Assembly: GCA_002633005.1 (NCBI GenBank) | Contig: NMRA01000826.1 | Span: 65,790 to 129,789 of the forward strand | Reading direction: 5' to 3' | Origin: Phoronis australis | Lineage: Eukaryota; Phoronida; Phoronidae | DNA length: 64,000 bases | Shown here: positions 36,101 to 46,400 of the stretch, in pieces | How positions within the stretch are numbered: the first letter of the stretch is position 1 | How the letters are laid out: every line of letters begins with the position of its first letter | Program-made: the position numbers and the translations under genes | The notes under the pieces: generated by a model | The model's input: the letters and a program-made list of their open reading frames with translations, nothing else | Told to the model about the DNA's origin: nothing | The model's database searches: none

Positions 36101-36381
36101 CCAACTTGTTGTTTGGCTATAGAATCGAACAAGTTGGGAGCAACGAAAAAACGCCGTAATGTGGCAGGCCAGGCAGTCCGGCTTTGTCGGCTAGCAGCGT
36201 ATACGAATGTTTCTGCCCAAGTGGGAATTATTCCTTTTACTTTAAACTCGTTAATACTTACAGTACCATTTGGAACCATGGCAAGTTTTCCACCTGCAGT
36301 TATTTCGCCTCCAAATTGTATTCTCTTGGCACTCAGCCGCCCGGCCGTAGCCGCCAAGTCGCGTCTAAATTCATTTTCCAT
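23965..36381 (-). CDS. Unrecognised helix-rich protein gene, partial model of seven exons
   Basis: Read on the minus strand: 36262-36381 (ATG start), 35061-35153, then a gap in the model, then 31345-31418, 29839-29929, 27359-27484, 24522-24602 and 23965-24130 (TGA). Phases agree for exons 1 to 2 and for the last five; exon 2 to 31345-31418 do not join (phase 0 to 2), so at least one exon is missing. Splice sites are strong except the donor after 24522 (gtaaca); an alternative gtacgt donor gives another phase. The product is Leu-rich and apparently all-helical, with CQLHTALTRLG, LSIDVIDVLKYMYHEDGSDSE and HSFFQAYLRYLARIID, so a HEAT-like solenoid is possible. I do not recognise the family. It converges with calnexin and lies in tandem with the ParB-like gene upstream. 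Confidence 0.68.
24522..24602 (-). CDS. Unrecognised minus-strand gene: internal exon
   Basis: Acceptor gcttgtttgttaag, encodes LMIIECDTRRDPDVGNFLAL. The phase continues from the previous exon. Donor chosen as gtaaca because it fits the next exon; gtacgt four bases earlier is the stronger site but shifts phase. Confidence 0.62.
26021..26876 (+). mobile_element. GCCACTAG-family repeat, copy 2
   Basis: Eroded head (acaagagcaacactgaac) and good tail (gtgggcgcataaaaa). Exact CTCF-like site at 26524-26537 and one with a single mismatch at 26669. Confidence 0.82.
26980..27142 (+). repeat. Degenerate tandem repeat, about 18-20 bp
   Basis: Some eight units of the form aggatataggctaagaagct, with substitutions and small indels. 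Confidence 0.85.
27359..27484 (-). CDS. Unrecognised minus-strand gene: internal exon
   Basis: 126 nt, acceptor gtttaccttgacag, donor gtaagt. Encodes SDHGNTQVLLKIDGQILTAM and FFQAYLRYLARIID. Clear splice sites and a single open frame. Confidence 0.75.
28516..28625 (+). repeat. Direct duplication, 55 bp x 2
   Basis: gttttataagtgtttta and the following 38 bp occur twice in tandem with one difference. Confidence 0.95.
29347..29550 (+). repeat. Minisatellite, 17-19 bp units
   Basis: About eleven units of acaggacaggcataccac and variants. It opens long frames on the minus strand (Cys-Pro-Val-Val rich) that are not genes. Confidence 0.93.
29839..29929 (-). CDS. Unrecognised minus-strand gene: internal exon
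   Basis: 91 nt, acceptor catgtctcctgacag, donor gtatgt. Encodes EDGSDSEVDGAAARKILLHF and VVDDLST. A second acceptor 37 nt upstream would break the phase and was not used. Confidence 0.72.
30470..30600. repeat. Interspersed repeat with ggaatattccct core, copy 1 (inverted)
   Basis: Its reverse complement aligns with about 60240-60420 and 48350-48600 (ggaatattccct, gtgtagcctt, cctgcctgcaatgatggaat). Three copies in the window. Confidence 0.7.
30655..30908 (-). mobile_element. tRNA-derived SINE
   Basis: On the minus strand the sequence starts with a tRNA-like head. An A-box-like TGGCCTATTGCGATAGGTG is complementary to 30881-30899, and a B-box-like GGGTTCGAGTTCC to 30841-30853, about 46 bp apart as in a tRNA gene. 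A non-tRNA body follows, ending in an A/T-rich tail near 30660. The acceptor stem is not intact, so this is not a functional tRNA. Confidence 0.75.
31345..31418 (-). CDS. Unrecognised minus-strand gene: internal exon
   Basis: 74 nt, acceptor aatcatgcag, donor gtatgt. Encodes HLLLRKHSENLSIDVIDVLK; only one frame is open, and it joins the next exon in phase. Confidence 0.62.
32120..32323 (+). mobile_element. GCCACTAG-family repeat, truncated head
   Basis: Starts ACAAGAGCAACGCAGAGCG and is cut off about 200 bp in by a second head at 32324. Confidence 0.8.
32324..32874 (+). mobile_element. GCCACTAG-family repeat, short complete copy
   Basis: Head at 32324, tail gtgggcgcataaaa at 32861-32874. 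Near-identical to copy 1 on the left side. The single N at 32735 sits where internal sequence may be missing. ATGAAA occurs before the head and after the tail, a possible target duplication. Confidence 0.82.
32875..34168 (+). mobile_element. GCCACTAG-family repeat, internal array with tail
   Basis: No head, but a run of internal units with motifs at 33079, 33222, 33369, 33495, 33644, 33780 and 33940 and its own tail gtggacgcataaaa. The sites at 33222 and 33495 match the CTCF core consensus exactly. Confidence 0.8.
35061..35153 (-). CDS. Unrecognised minus-strand gene: second exon
   Basis: Strong pyrimidine-rich acceptor (ttttacatttttaaacag), phase 0 in agreement with the first exon, 31 codons to a gtactt donor. 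Encodes PVKLVPICCQLHTALTRLGS. The 3' limit is uncertain because the frame stays open to 34950. Confidence 0.6.
36262..36381 (-). CDS. Unrecognised minus-strand gene: first coding exon
   Basis: ATG at 36381, 40 codons, donor gtaagt. The upstream context ccttacag at about 36398 could be a 3' splice site placing the ATG 16 nt into the exon, with an untranslated exon further upstream. The N-terminus is MENEFRRDLAATAGRLSAK; surroundings are relatively GC- and CpG-rich, as expected near a promoter. Confidence 0.65.
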
Positions 36382-37206
36382 ATTCACGCAAGTTTAACTG
36401 TAAGGATATTCTAACTGTATAACAATTTTATTCAATATTTGATGTTGCGTGTTCGTTGTTCTGTTTATACTGTTTGTTTACCAGAGACTGTTAAACCCAG
36501 CAAAACACGCTTATCGTAGCCCGCCATAGGCCCGTTATTATTCAATCGTTGCCGCAAAACTGTTACTAGTCCTTAATTTTATACAAGAGTCGGAAACTAT
36601 TTTGGTATGTACACGGCATTCATGATTTGAACCATTTATTCCGATAAAACACTGGGACGGCATGCCTTCATCTTTTGTCAGTGCGAGTGGTCTGATCGGT
36701 CAGCACCAGGTCATTGGCTGCAGATCCAAGCTCGGCAAAATAATTTCTGCCGAAATTTATTTTCAATTGACACATTTTGTTAACATTTTCAATACAAATT
36801 TTCCCTATTTTGGTTTTAGAAAAGTTGAGGTCCGCTATCGATTATTTTATCCCCGTTTGGAGGCTGGTAACGGACTCTGCTCCAGTCGCACAGCTGGCGT
36901 ATCCTTAGCCTGGGTTCCTGAATGAATTGTACTTCTGGCTTCGCAGTTAGTTCAAAATGGCAGTGTGATCTTCCAATCGGAATTATGAGTGATGCGTTTA
37001 TTTAAACTTTCTTCGACTACGGATTGTGTATTGGTTACGGGATAAGTACTGAATGGTTGCTAAGAATGTCCTCGAACCACTTAATAAGGGTTAAAAAACA
37101 TGTGCTTCTAGGACTTTAAAGAATTCCTTTTGAGGGTAGCAATTAAATCTTAAGACCTTATTTTAGTAATGACGCACATGTTGCATTTCTGAAATAAGAA
37201 CTCTAC
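36382..37206. promoter_or_regulatory. Intergenic segment between two tandem minus-strand genes
   Basis: Must hold the 3' end of the ParB-like gene (AATAAA on the minus strand at 37002-36997) and probably the promoter of the next gene. More CpG-rich than its surroundings around 36150-36370 and 36660-36910. No individual factor site is claimed. Confidence 0.4.
36997..37002 (-). terminator. Candidate polyadenylation signal for the ParB-like gene
   Basis: Minus-strand AATAAA about 205 nt after the TAA stop at 37209-37207. Confidence 0.4.
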
Positions 37207-37488
37207 TTACGCATATGCTGTAATCACCTGGACAAGATTATCGGGAGGAGTTATGCAGCCACCACATAACTGGCTTGGCAAAGACCCAACAACGTAACTT
37301 GGGAACACCTGGAGGGTATGCATTCTCCCCTTGCCTAATTGCAACGACCCTTCACTTTCTGACATTGTAAATTTTCCATCTTCATCAACGTAGCCAATGG
37401 GCTTTTTACAATGTTGGAGCGAGTTTGGTCCAACCCACCGGCCCAAGTAAATAGCACCTCTGCTCCACTCCACAATGCCAATAATTTC
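37207..37488 (-). CDS. ParB-like gene exon 12: unknown C-terminal domain
   Basis: 282 nt, acceptor cattgttttag, TAA at 37209-37207. Encodes EIIGIVEWSRGAIYLGRWVG, DEDGKFTMSESEG and LCGGCITPPDNLVQVI. The stop overlaps a perfect gtaagt donor, so the exon may also be spliced onward (see findings). Confidence 0.82.
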   Translation of the reverse strand, partial: EIIGIVEWSRGAIYLGRWVGPNSLQHCKKPIGYVDEDGKFTMSESEGSLQLGKGRMHTLQVFPSYVVGSLPSQLCGGCITPPDNLVQVITAYA

Positions 37489-40400
37489 CTAAAACAATGC
37501 GACATTAACATAATTCAACAACATTATGTATCAAAGCTCTAAAAACAAGAGCAATGCGGAGCATTGAAATGCACCCACGAATGCATTGCAAATGGTGTGC
37601 TTTTAGGGTTGCTTATTTGTGTCATAAAATGGCAGCTAGATGGTGCAAAACATACAATCTGTCCGAAAGCGGGAACATGTCATTGCTTCTTTAATAGAAA
37701 GCTAAACTCCAAATTTCATAGAAATCGGTCATGGAACTTCAGAGAAACAAAGGAAATCAGAATAAAATGAAATTGCCACTAAGGGGGCACAGTGTTCATT
37801 GGATCCGCCTGAAAGTTGTCATTGTCTGTTGTTAGCTTCATATAAATAAACTTACAAAATTTAATAAAGATCCTGCAGTGGGTTTAGTAGAGGCAGCTAT
37901 GGGCGCAAAACAAAACAAAACTACCACGAGGAAGTGCAAAAATAGTCAAAGTTGTCATCATCAACCGTCCTCTTCACACTGAGAACATACACGCCAATTT
38001 TCAAAACCATCCTCAGAATGATTCGGTTTATAGAGAGGTAGATGCCAAAAAACAGATTCAAAAAGAGCAAAAATCACCACTAGGTGGTGCAAAGTACCTT
38101 GATTCCATCCGAAAACAGGAGGATAGCGTCATCTCACCAATATATGCCCGTATTCAAAATTTTATGAAAATCTGTTGAGGACCTTTGAAGGAAAACGTAA
38201 AACTAAAATTGCCAACAGGGGGCATACGAGTAGTCAGATCCATCCCAAAATCATCATCGTCCGTTGTCAACATCATGTAAACACACTTCTTAAATTTAGT
38301 AGTAAAGATCCTGCATATGGTTTAGTAGATACAGCCATGGGCGCCACAGTAGTCGAAGTCATCGGAAAGTCATTGTCAGCAATACACTTCATAGTAAAAA
38401 CATACACGCCAAATAACAAGACTTGAAAACAGTAAAAAAGGCTACGAGGTGGTGCAAACTAGGTCAAATCCATCTGAAAACGGAAAGATAGCGTCACCTC
38501 ACTAACAGAAACCTGTATGCCACATTTTATGAAATTACGTTGAGGACCTTTGAAGATACAGACTGAAAACGTTAAAAAAAAAATTACCACCAGGTGGCAC
38601 ACCAGTTGTCCGATCTGTTCGAAACTCGTTGTCGTCTATTGTCAACATCATATAAATGCACTTACTAAGTTTAGTAAAGATGCTACAAATGGTTTAGGAG
38701 ATATAGCCATAAGCGCAAAACAACAAAACTGCCACTTGGAGGGGCCACAGTAGTCGAAGTTGACAGAAAATCATCGTCAACCATCCTCTTCATAGTAAGG
38801 ACATACATGCCAATTTTCACAATCATACTTAGAGCGATTTGGTTGATAGAGGGGTGGACGTCAAAAAACAGACTCGAAAAAATGGCCACTAGGTGGAGCA
38901 AACCAAGTCGAATCCATCCGAAAGCGGGATGATGCTGTCGTCTTACTAATAGATGCCTAATTACCAAATTTTATGAAAATACGTTGAGGACCTTTGAAGA
39001 TACAGAGGTAAACATAAAAAACTAAAATTGCCACTAGGGGGCATACCGGTAGTCGGATCCGTTCGAAAGTTCGCTCATGCTGTCCCATCAATGAAAGGAA
39101 CACAATGTGCAAAATTTCATGAACATACGTCAAACCATTTTGAAGATAGAGCAACGGACACTGGACGCCGGACGGACGCTGCCCGGATGGATGCAGATGA
39201 CAGCATAATGCGCCCACATATAAATATGTGGGCGCATTTTATACGTGGGCGCATAAAAATACTGCATCAGTAATGAGGGTATCTTGAAAAAGCTACCAAC
39301 ATTTTACGCAATTACATACTCAGACAACTTACATCAATGTGTTTTTCCTTCACCCTCTTGGCACGAGGTTCATTCGCCTGTAAAAGTTTCATAATTTTGG
39401 TTACAGTGAAGTTAGAGCTGTTCCAGTAAAATCTGTATGGGAATGGGGGAAGGCACCTTTTTTCGCACCCACCACCCATATTTTTCATTTATTTCTTCAG
39501 CCTACTACCCGTAATTTTTTATAAGTTTGAAATGCAACCACCCGTAATTTTTTTTGTTCTTGTGGTTGACTGCACAGGCGCTTGAGTTTATCTGTTCCTC
39601 CATCACCACTAACGTCATTCATTACTAAGAAAACNTGCAGATTCTGGTTATAACAAATTTTAGCAAAAAATATAACTTTGTGTAAGTTGGCAGCAAATTT
39701 TCTTCAAAGCAAGGGCAGTTGAACCATTGTTTTCATGTTCACAGCAGTTCTGTAGATTATACTACTCTTAACAATGACAGCTGTGTCCAATCAAAAATCC
39801 ATGTGGCCATCTGCGTCTTTTCACTTCATTATTACAATGAACATCAGGCACCTGTTGAGTTGTGTCTATACAAAAGCGGGTGACATTCTGAACTTATGAG
39901 AGGACTATAGGGAAGCAAAAATCAACAGAAGCCAGTGTAATATTCAATAAAAAACACATAAAGATAATGACACAAGTTGCTGCTCAGATGCATCAGAAAT
40001 TTTGAAGCGGTGACATCATGATTACTATATTTGATAATGTTTACATACTTTGTCAGACTTTCGTTTGTTGTTAACTGGTTGGCTACTGATGGCACCCTGT
40101 CTCAATTCATCCTGAAAGGTGAAAAATACACTGCAATAAACTGCACAATTACGATAAAAGCAACCCTGCTAATTGTAACAAAAAGCTTCACTGGGTTGGA
40201 AAATAATGGTAAGCAAATTGCTACTTAATTAAGTACACATCAGAATTTCGACATCCCAAAAGTGTAGTTATTTCTTTTTGATGCATTCAACAAAACTTAC
40301 TAAAAATAGCACAGAAGCGTCATGGTGAATAACTGGTTGCCTATTAAAATATACAAAAGTCATACAAGATCATCTAAATTCAGGCACAAAACAGTTTATT

Positions 40401-43400
40401 TGCAAGACGCGTTTCCCAGAAAAACTACATTTTCACCAACTTTCTTGTGTTTAATAAGCGCACATACTGTGTTTCTTACGTGGAGAATTTTATTCTCAGT
40501 CCAAGATACCCATTGGTTTACAAAAAACATAATCACAGTTTGTCAAAACAAAATACCACTTTGGTGTCTGCCCGTGTTGTGTGCTGAACCCAAACTTGAT
40601 GATCCAGCAAACGCAAAATATTCACGCATTTCCAGTTTCTGTTCTTAATTCATCATTCATAAACAAGTACAAAAAACAGACAAATACATCCATTCACACC
40701 TCAGAAAAGACCATTCTTGTATCTCATATAAAGTAAACAACTGGTACATTGAGTTAAAGTAAACACTAAAATTTTCCCATTTCCCAGAGAAGCTGTCACA
40801 CACAAAACTTTTAAACGAAACTAATTTTTCATGATTATAGTACTCATGAGTATATGTAACAAACTTGTGAATATTAGGAATATTTTTGTGACATCTCTCC
40901 TCATAAATGTACTGTTTCGCTGGTAATAGCAAAATGTTAAATAAAAAATCATGTGTCTCATAAAGTCCAAGAATAAGACAAACAGTTGGGAAGTTGAACG
41001 AGACACTTTTAAGAAGTTTCTGAATTCCTTTCAAAAACCTTCTACAGGGCGACATTCCCAAAAAAGGTATGACAGTGTCTCTGGAACTTCATAACAAAAG
41101 GAACATAAATTAGAGTCCCGAAATTAGATTTTGACTACAAAAAAGTATTTGTCGCAATAATCCTGTAGAGTGTAATACTCTAAATTGGAAATATGTAAAG
41201 TTGGGATCCTTTGTAATTTCATAAGGCAATGTGTATATTATGTTCTTCCAATCTATACTAACTCAATTTCCCAACAAATATGTGTGACGGGACGTTCGTA
41301 ACTTTACGCTTATTGTTATTCTTATTTAGTTGCAAATGTTCAGTTATTCTTATGCTAATGTCTTTGTTGCGTCTCAGTGCGCCTTTGTTACGTGGGCATG
41401 CGGGCGCGACTGTATGTGTCGGGCACTTCACTAGCGACAGGCTTAGGAGAAGGGTGTTTGCCTTCCTTTGCCTACATGAAATTGATCGTCATCATGTGTA
41501 ACTGAACTGAACGTATGCCTGATGAGGAAAAATACACATTTTTGATGCTCAGTGGAGACTTGCTCTGTTACATATGTCTACAACCCTTCACAATTCCAGG
41601 TTGATGACTGCATCCACAAAAAATCACATCCACCCACCCAGCAGTTAGGGAGATTTTAAAGATATTTACCAGTATAAGCAGACATTCTCGCCTGAGTATA
41701 CCCAACCATTCTAAAACAACCAAAGTAAACAAACGCCCCTCGCACTGAGGTATGGCTTGCGCTCTTGCCCCGGCATAAACTGCTTCTGAGAAGGTGCATA
41801 ATGAAGGTAAAGGGACTCCATAGCCTTCATAAAGCATATTAAGCTCATTTACATGAAAATTAAATCTCATGAGANTTTACTGGAACAGCCCTCATACTTT
41901 TTATTTAAAAATCATCAATTTTCTTACATGTGTTAACACCAGTTTAGTGTTGCATAACTTTTCAATTCAATAGGACTGCAGACAATCAGTTGGCTCAAAT
42001 CAAGTTGCCCATGACTTGATTAATGGCATAGTGAACATATTGCACCCTGTTCACTGGCAATATGAGCTTTTTTATATTGGGATATGTTAGGATATATGCC
42101 AATTGCATTTTTTTGAGTTTTGACGGCTGAAGAAACCAACTTGTCAACATTAACAGGTCAAAAAATACCACCCATTTTTAATGCATCACTTCTTACAGGA
42201 ACGACCACCCATAATTTGTTTTTTTTTCTGAAGACCACCACCCATGAATCTTTATTTCTACTGCTGTCCTCCCTCCCTCATGGATTTTACTGGAACAGCC
42301 CTCATGAGAATCCATTAAATCTCAGGAGAATCCATTAAATCTCAGGAGAATCCATTACATCTCAAGAGAATCCATTAAATCTCAAGAGAATCCATTATAT
42401 CTCAAGAGAATCTATTAAATCTCATAAGTATCCATACCTGAAGTCTTTTCAACAGTCCAGTGAGTCGGGCAATTTCATTCTTTTTTTCCTCCAATTCATT
42501 GGACAATACGTTGAATTGATCCTGTAGACATTTGTGGGCTGTTTCAGCCTCTCTGCGAAGGTGCTTCTCAATGGACAACCTTTTCTGAATAGCTCGTATT
42601 TGGCTTGTAGAATTCTGCAATAAGATGATGAGATTGAATCGTAAGTCGTGTGATGTTGAGCTTCTTTTTAGTAGTCATTTTCTACATCACCAGTAGGCAC
42701 CAAAATAAACTCTTCATTAGTTAGAAAACATGGCCCATTCCAAGAAAACCAACTTAGCTATGACAAATCTTAAACTTCAGTCAATTCTAAGATAAAACCA
42801 GAATTTGTCTCAAGACCACTTCAAGAGGTCTTAAGTTTGACTTAATTTTTTTACTGAAGTTTTGTCTTAAGTTAAACCATATTACTGGATGTGGAAGTTT
42901 CAAAGTTTGGAAGTTGAGAAATAATTTAGACTTAAATAAAAATGAACTTAAGTCAGTTTTTTGAACGGACTGAAAGTTTCTTAATTTCCTTTGACAATCA
43001 ACCTGAACTTTAAAAAGGTAACCATTTGAATAATTCACCATTAATTTTTGCACCATACACATAATATTAAAGATATAATACATTACATCTCCTTCCTTCC
43101 GCTTTCTTTCATACATTTCGTTTTCAAGCTGTTCAAGCTCCCGCTCTGCTTTGTTTGCTCTTCTCTCTGCTTTTTCTAATTTCTGCTCAGACTGTTCCAA
43201 AGCCAACTTCATCTACAGCCGATATTTTAGTTCAGTCAAATTGCAAATTATTGAGTGTCCAATTGATCGAATCACTTGGCTACTTCGTACAATATATAAA
43301 TAGTCATATGACTCAGTCTATACTTTATTTCATTCAAATTCCATATCATTGAGTGCCAGATTTATCAAATCACTTGGTGTTACTGTATTGTGGATGCACG

Positions 43401-46400
43401 TCTCTCCGTTGTTACGTATTCTCACCAGAGGTCAATTTGGGTTTTAACCAATGTTAAGTTGTTGACCGGGCAGTTCAAGTTGGTCTGTGACAACGTGCGG
43501 ATGTGAGTGGAAATTATTACAATTAACACTGATAAATTGTTAGCTAGTCACTGGTGCTGAACATTCTAATGACTGGTTATATGCAGTCAAACTACTGATT
43601 AAGTATTTTGTTGATAAGGTGAGCGTATTCAACTGTGTAGACAGCTATGTCTGCTGTTGTGCGTGGAACACGTCTGTAATATTTAGTGGGAAGCTGTGAA
43701 TCATGTGGGTACAACCAGATGATGACGATGACTCGAGATACCACAAGCTCAATTGGTGGTGTTCGTCCCTGTATTATGTTATGTATAACCACTTGTCAAA
43801 TATTAGTATGTTTAAGATGTAAACATTGCACAAAATAACTAGAGAGGTTGCTATACATAACATGTCAAGTTTTAAAACCGTAGTTATTTTCTTGAATTTA
43901 TGCTGCTACTTGCTATCATGGAAATATATACCTGGCTATGAAACACTTAAAAGACACCTTACATTGAGAACACAACCTGCCTACATTTTTAAACATTGTT
44001 TGTAACCAGACACAATCACGAACCACCAACCTACCTCTGTTACATCTATCTCAACGTCACAATCTTTCTTTCCAGTCTCAGCAGATTTGAATGTATTGCT
44101 CCTAAAACAAAAAAGGATGTTTTTGATAAACTAGCATTTCCACTCTAACAGTCTGAGAATATTTATTGTTTGTAATTACATTTTTTATGGAAAAGTAGGG
44201 TGTAACTGTAAAATGACAAGTAAAATGAAAAATATCAAGAACTGTTTGCAAAGCATGGTCATATTTTTTCTACAGACAGGAATCTTTTACTAACATTTAT
44301 TTGTTTATTTATTCATTGTAATATTTACAATGAAAGTGGCCTCTTCAGTGATAGCACTGCTTTCCGAGAGGGCGCTTAGCAACAAAATATAAAACAGTAC
44401 ATGTAGGACAGGCTACCAGAACAACAGGTCTTGGGAACACAACATATCTCCAGACTTATGAACACGGCTCAGACAAAAGTTATTTAGGTTAACGTTGGAC
44501 CGTAGAAAAGCATCATCCTACTCTGGATAACTTTTAAGCATCATATCTGAGAAATGGCTCAACGGATTCAAATCTTTTTTGTGCTATTCTCCACAAGAGG
44601 AGCTATCGAAAGAGGAATTTGATGATCAAAAAATCAAAAGTTGCATGAAACGAAAAGGAAATAGTCTTTTGAAATTTGATCATGGCTTTGAAATGAAATT
44701 TGGTTATGTATCATTCTTTATAACATTGACTAGCCATGGAAGTACCTCTTTTTGCTAGATTGCACTAAAGACATGGCCATGTGACTCAATCACAGACAAA
44801 AATGTACTATAAAATCAAAAACCGAATCTTAAATTACATTTTCTACTTTCAGAAAATGAATACTCTAGCTATTTGCTTGAATGCATAATAAATAAATGGT
44901 GAAATGTGAAAGGACTTCACGATGGTAGAAAAAAGATTTCCGAATGATATAGACGAAGTGCGTTGCTAAAGATCCAATAGGAGAGTTTTAAGTTACCTCT
45001 GTTGTGGGAATGAATATTGACTTACTTTGAACCTTGGTCCTTCAACTTTTCTTTAAATTGTTGAAAAGTGATTTTTCGTTCATTTAGGGACTTAATAAGT
45101 TGCAGACTTGATGTACTGGCATCCACATTTATAAATGCATATTGCGTCAAGTCCTGCTTCAGAGGCTGACCTCTGAGCTCCTTATTTCTCCAGCGCTGGA
45201 AGGTTGTCAGTAATTCTTTGAATGTGTCTTGTGGGAGGCAAGCCACTTTCAGATGAACTTTGTACTTGTTCCGCAACTGTTGTATCTAAAACAATACCAT
45301 CACTATTTGTGGGCAATGAACGCTTGTAACCTCCACCATTATAAATTCTTCCAAACTATTTAGTGTTAGCTAGTTGACACTGCAGAAATAAAAGAAATTT
45401 ATTTTGCCAGAGAAAAGTCAAAATTTTATAATTAAATTTAGATTTTCAAAAGCTATCTTATTCACTGTCAGCTGCAGCACTACCAAAACACTGAAAACAA
45501 CACATCTTTACTTCTTTACCATGATCGCGGACTTAAATACAAAGTCCACGCTAAAATTGACACAGCTGCTAATCAGGCTGTGTGAGAACATTTTGGGCGA
45601 ACATGCGTGGTATTGCACAATTTCAAAATTGCATATTAATGCATTTTAGTTGCATAGCAGTACTAACTTGTATTGAATGAAAAACACAATTGTTCCAAAA
45701 TGAGGGAAAAAATAAATTATCTCGGCCTTCCAAATTTTGCAAGCAAATTTGTTGGACTAGACTTATCAAAATGTCACCTTTTCTATGCGGAGAATTTTTG
45801 CCAAGTTGGTCCTCAATTCCGATTTCAATTTCATTTCCATTCGTTCAGGAGATGAGTGCAGCTTGACAGCTTCTTTTCGGAAAAGTATGACATAATCTTC
45901 AAAAGTCATTGGTTTTGATACAGTCGAAATAACATTGCTATCATTTCCCAGTGTCAAACACTGTTCTGTAGTGAGGCCCCAATATATGTTGATGGGCCAT
46001 TCCTTGAAGATACTGTTCTCCTTGGCCAGATCCTTAAGTGCCAAGTGGGTATGGTTACCCCCTATAATTTGGACGGGTATTGAAGAACTGATGATTTCTT
46101 CGTAAGAAGGTTTTTTTGAGACGTCAACGAGCCCCAACAGAGCTGTTGTTCTGGTTTCCGGACGCATCAAGAGAGACTCTTTCAAAGCTTTAACATGCTT
46201 TGCGTCAGCAGTACGGCACATGATGCCATTGTCTGGCTGTCTCATTTGAAGCACTGGGATCATGAGATAGTTACCTATAACAAAACAATGTTAGACAATC
46301 ACGTTACACTCAGTAAGCACTTCCGGGTATTGTTCATTTCAAGCAAATGACAAATCTTAATGTGCAACAAGCATTAAACATAAAAGTATCAGAATTTCTA

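Noticed and set aside
36662-36925. Plus-strand frame of 87 codons in the CpG-richer intergenic segment
   Set aside because: No splice context, no motif, and it overlaps the presumed 3' UTR/promoter of the minus-strand genes.
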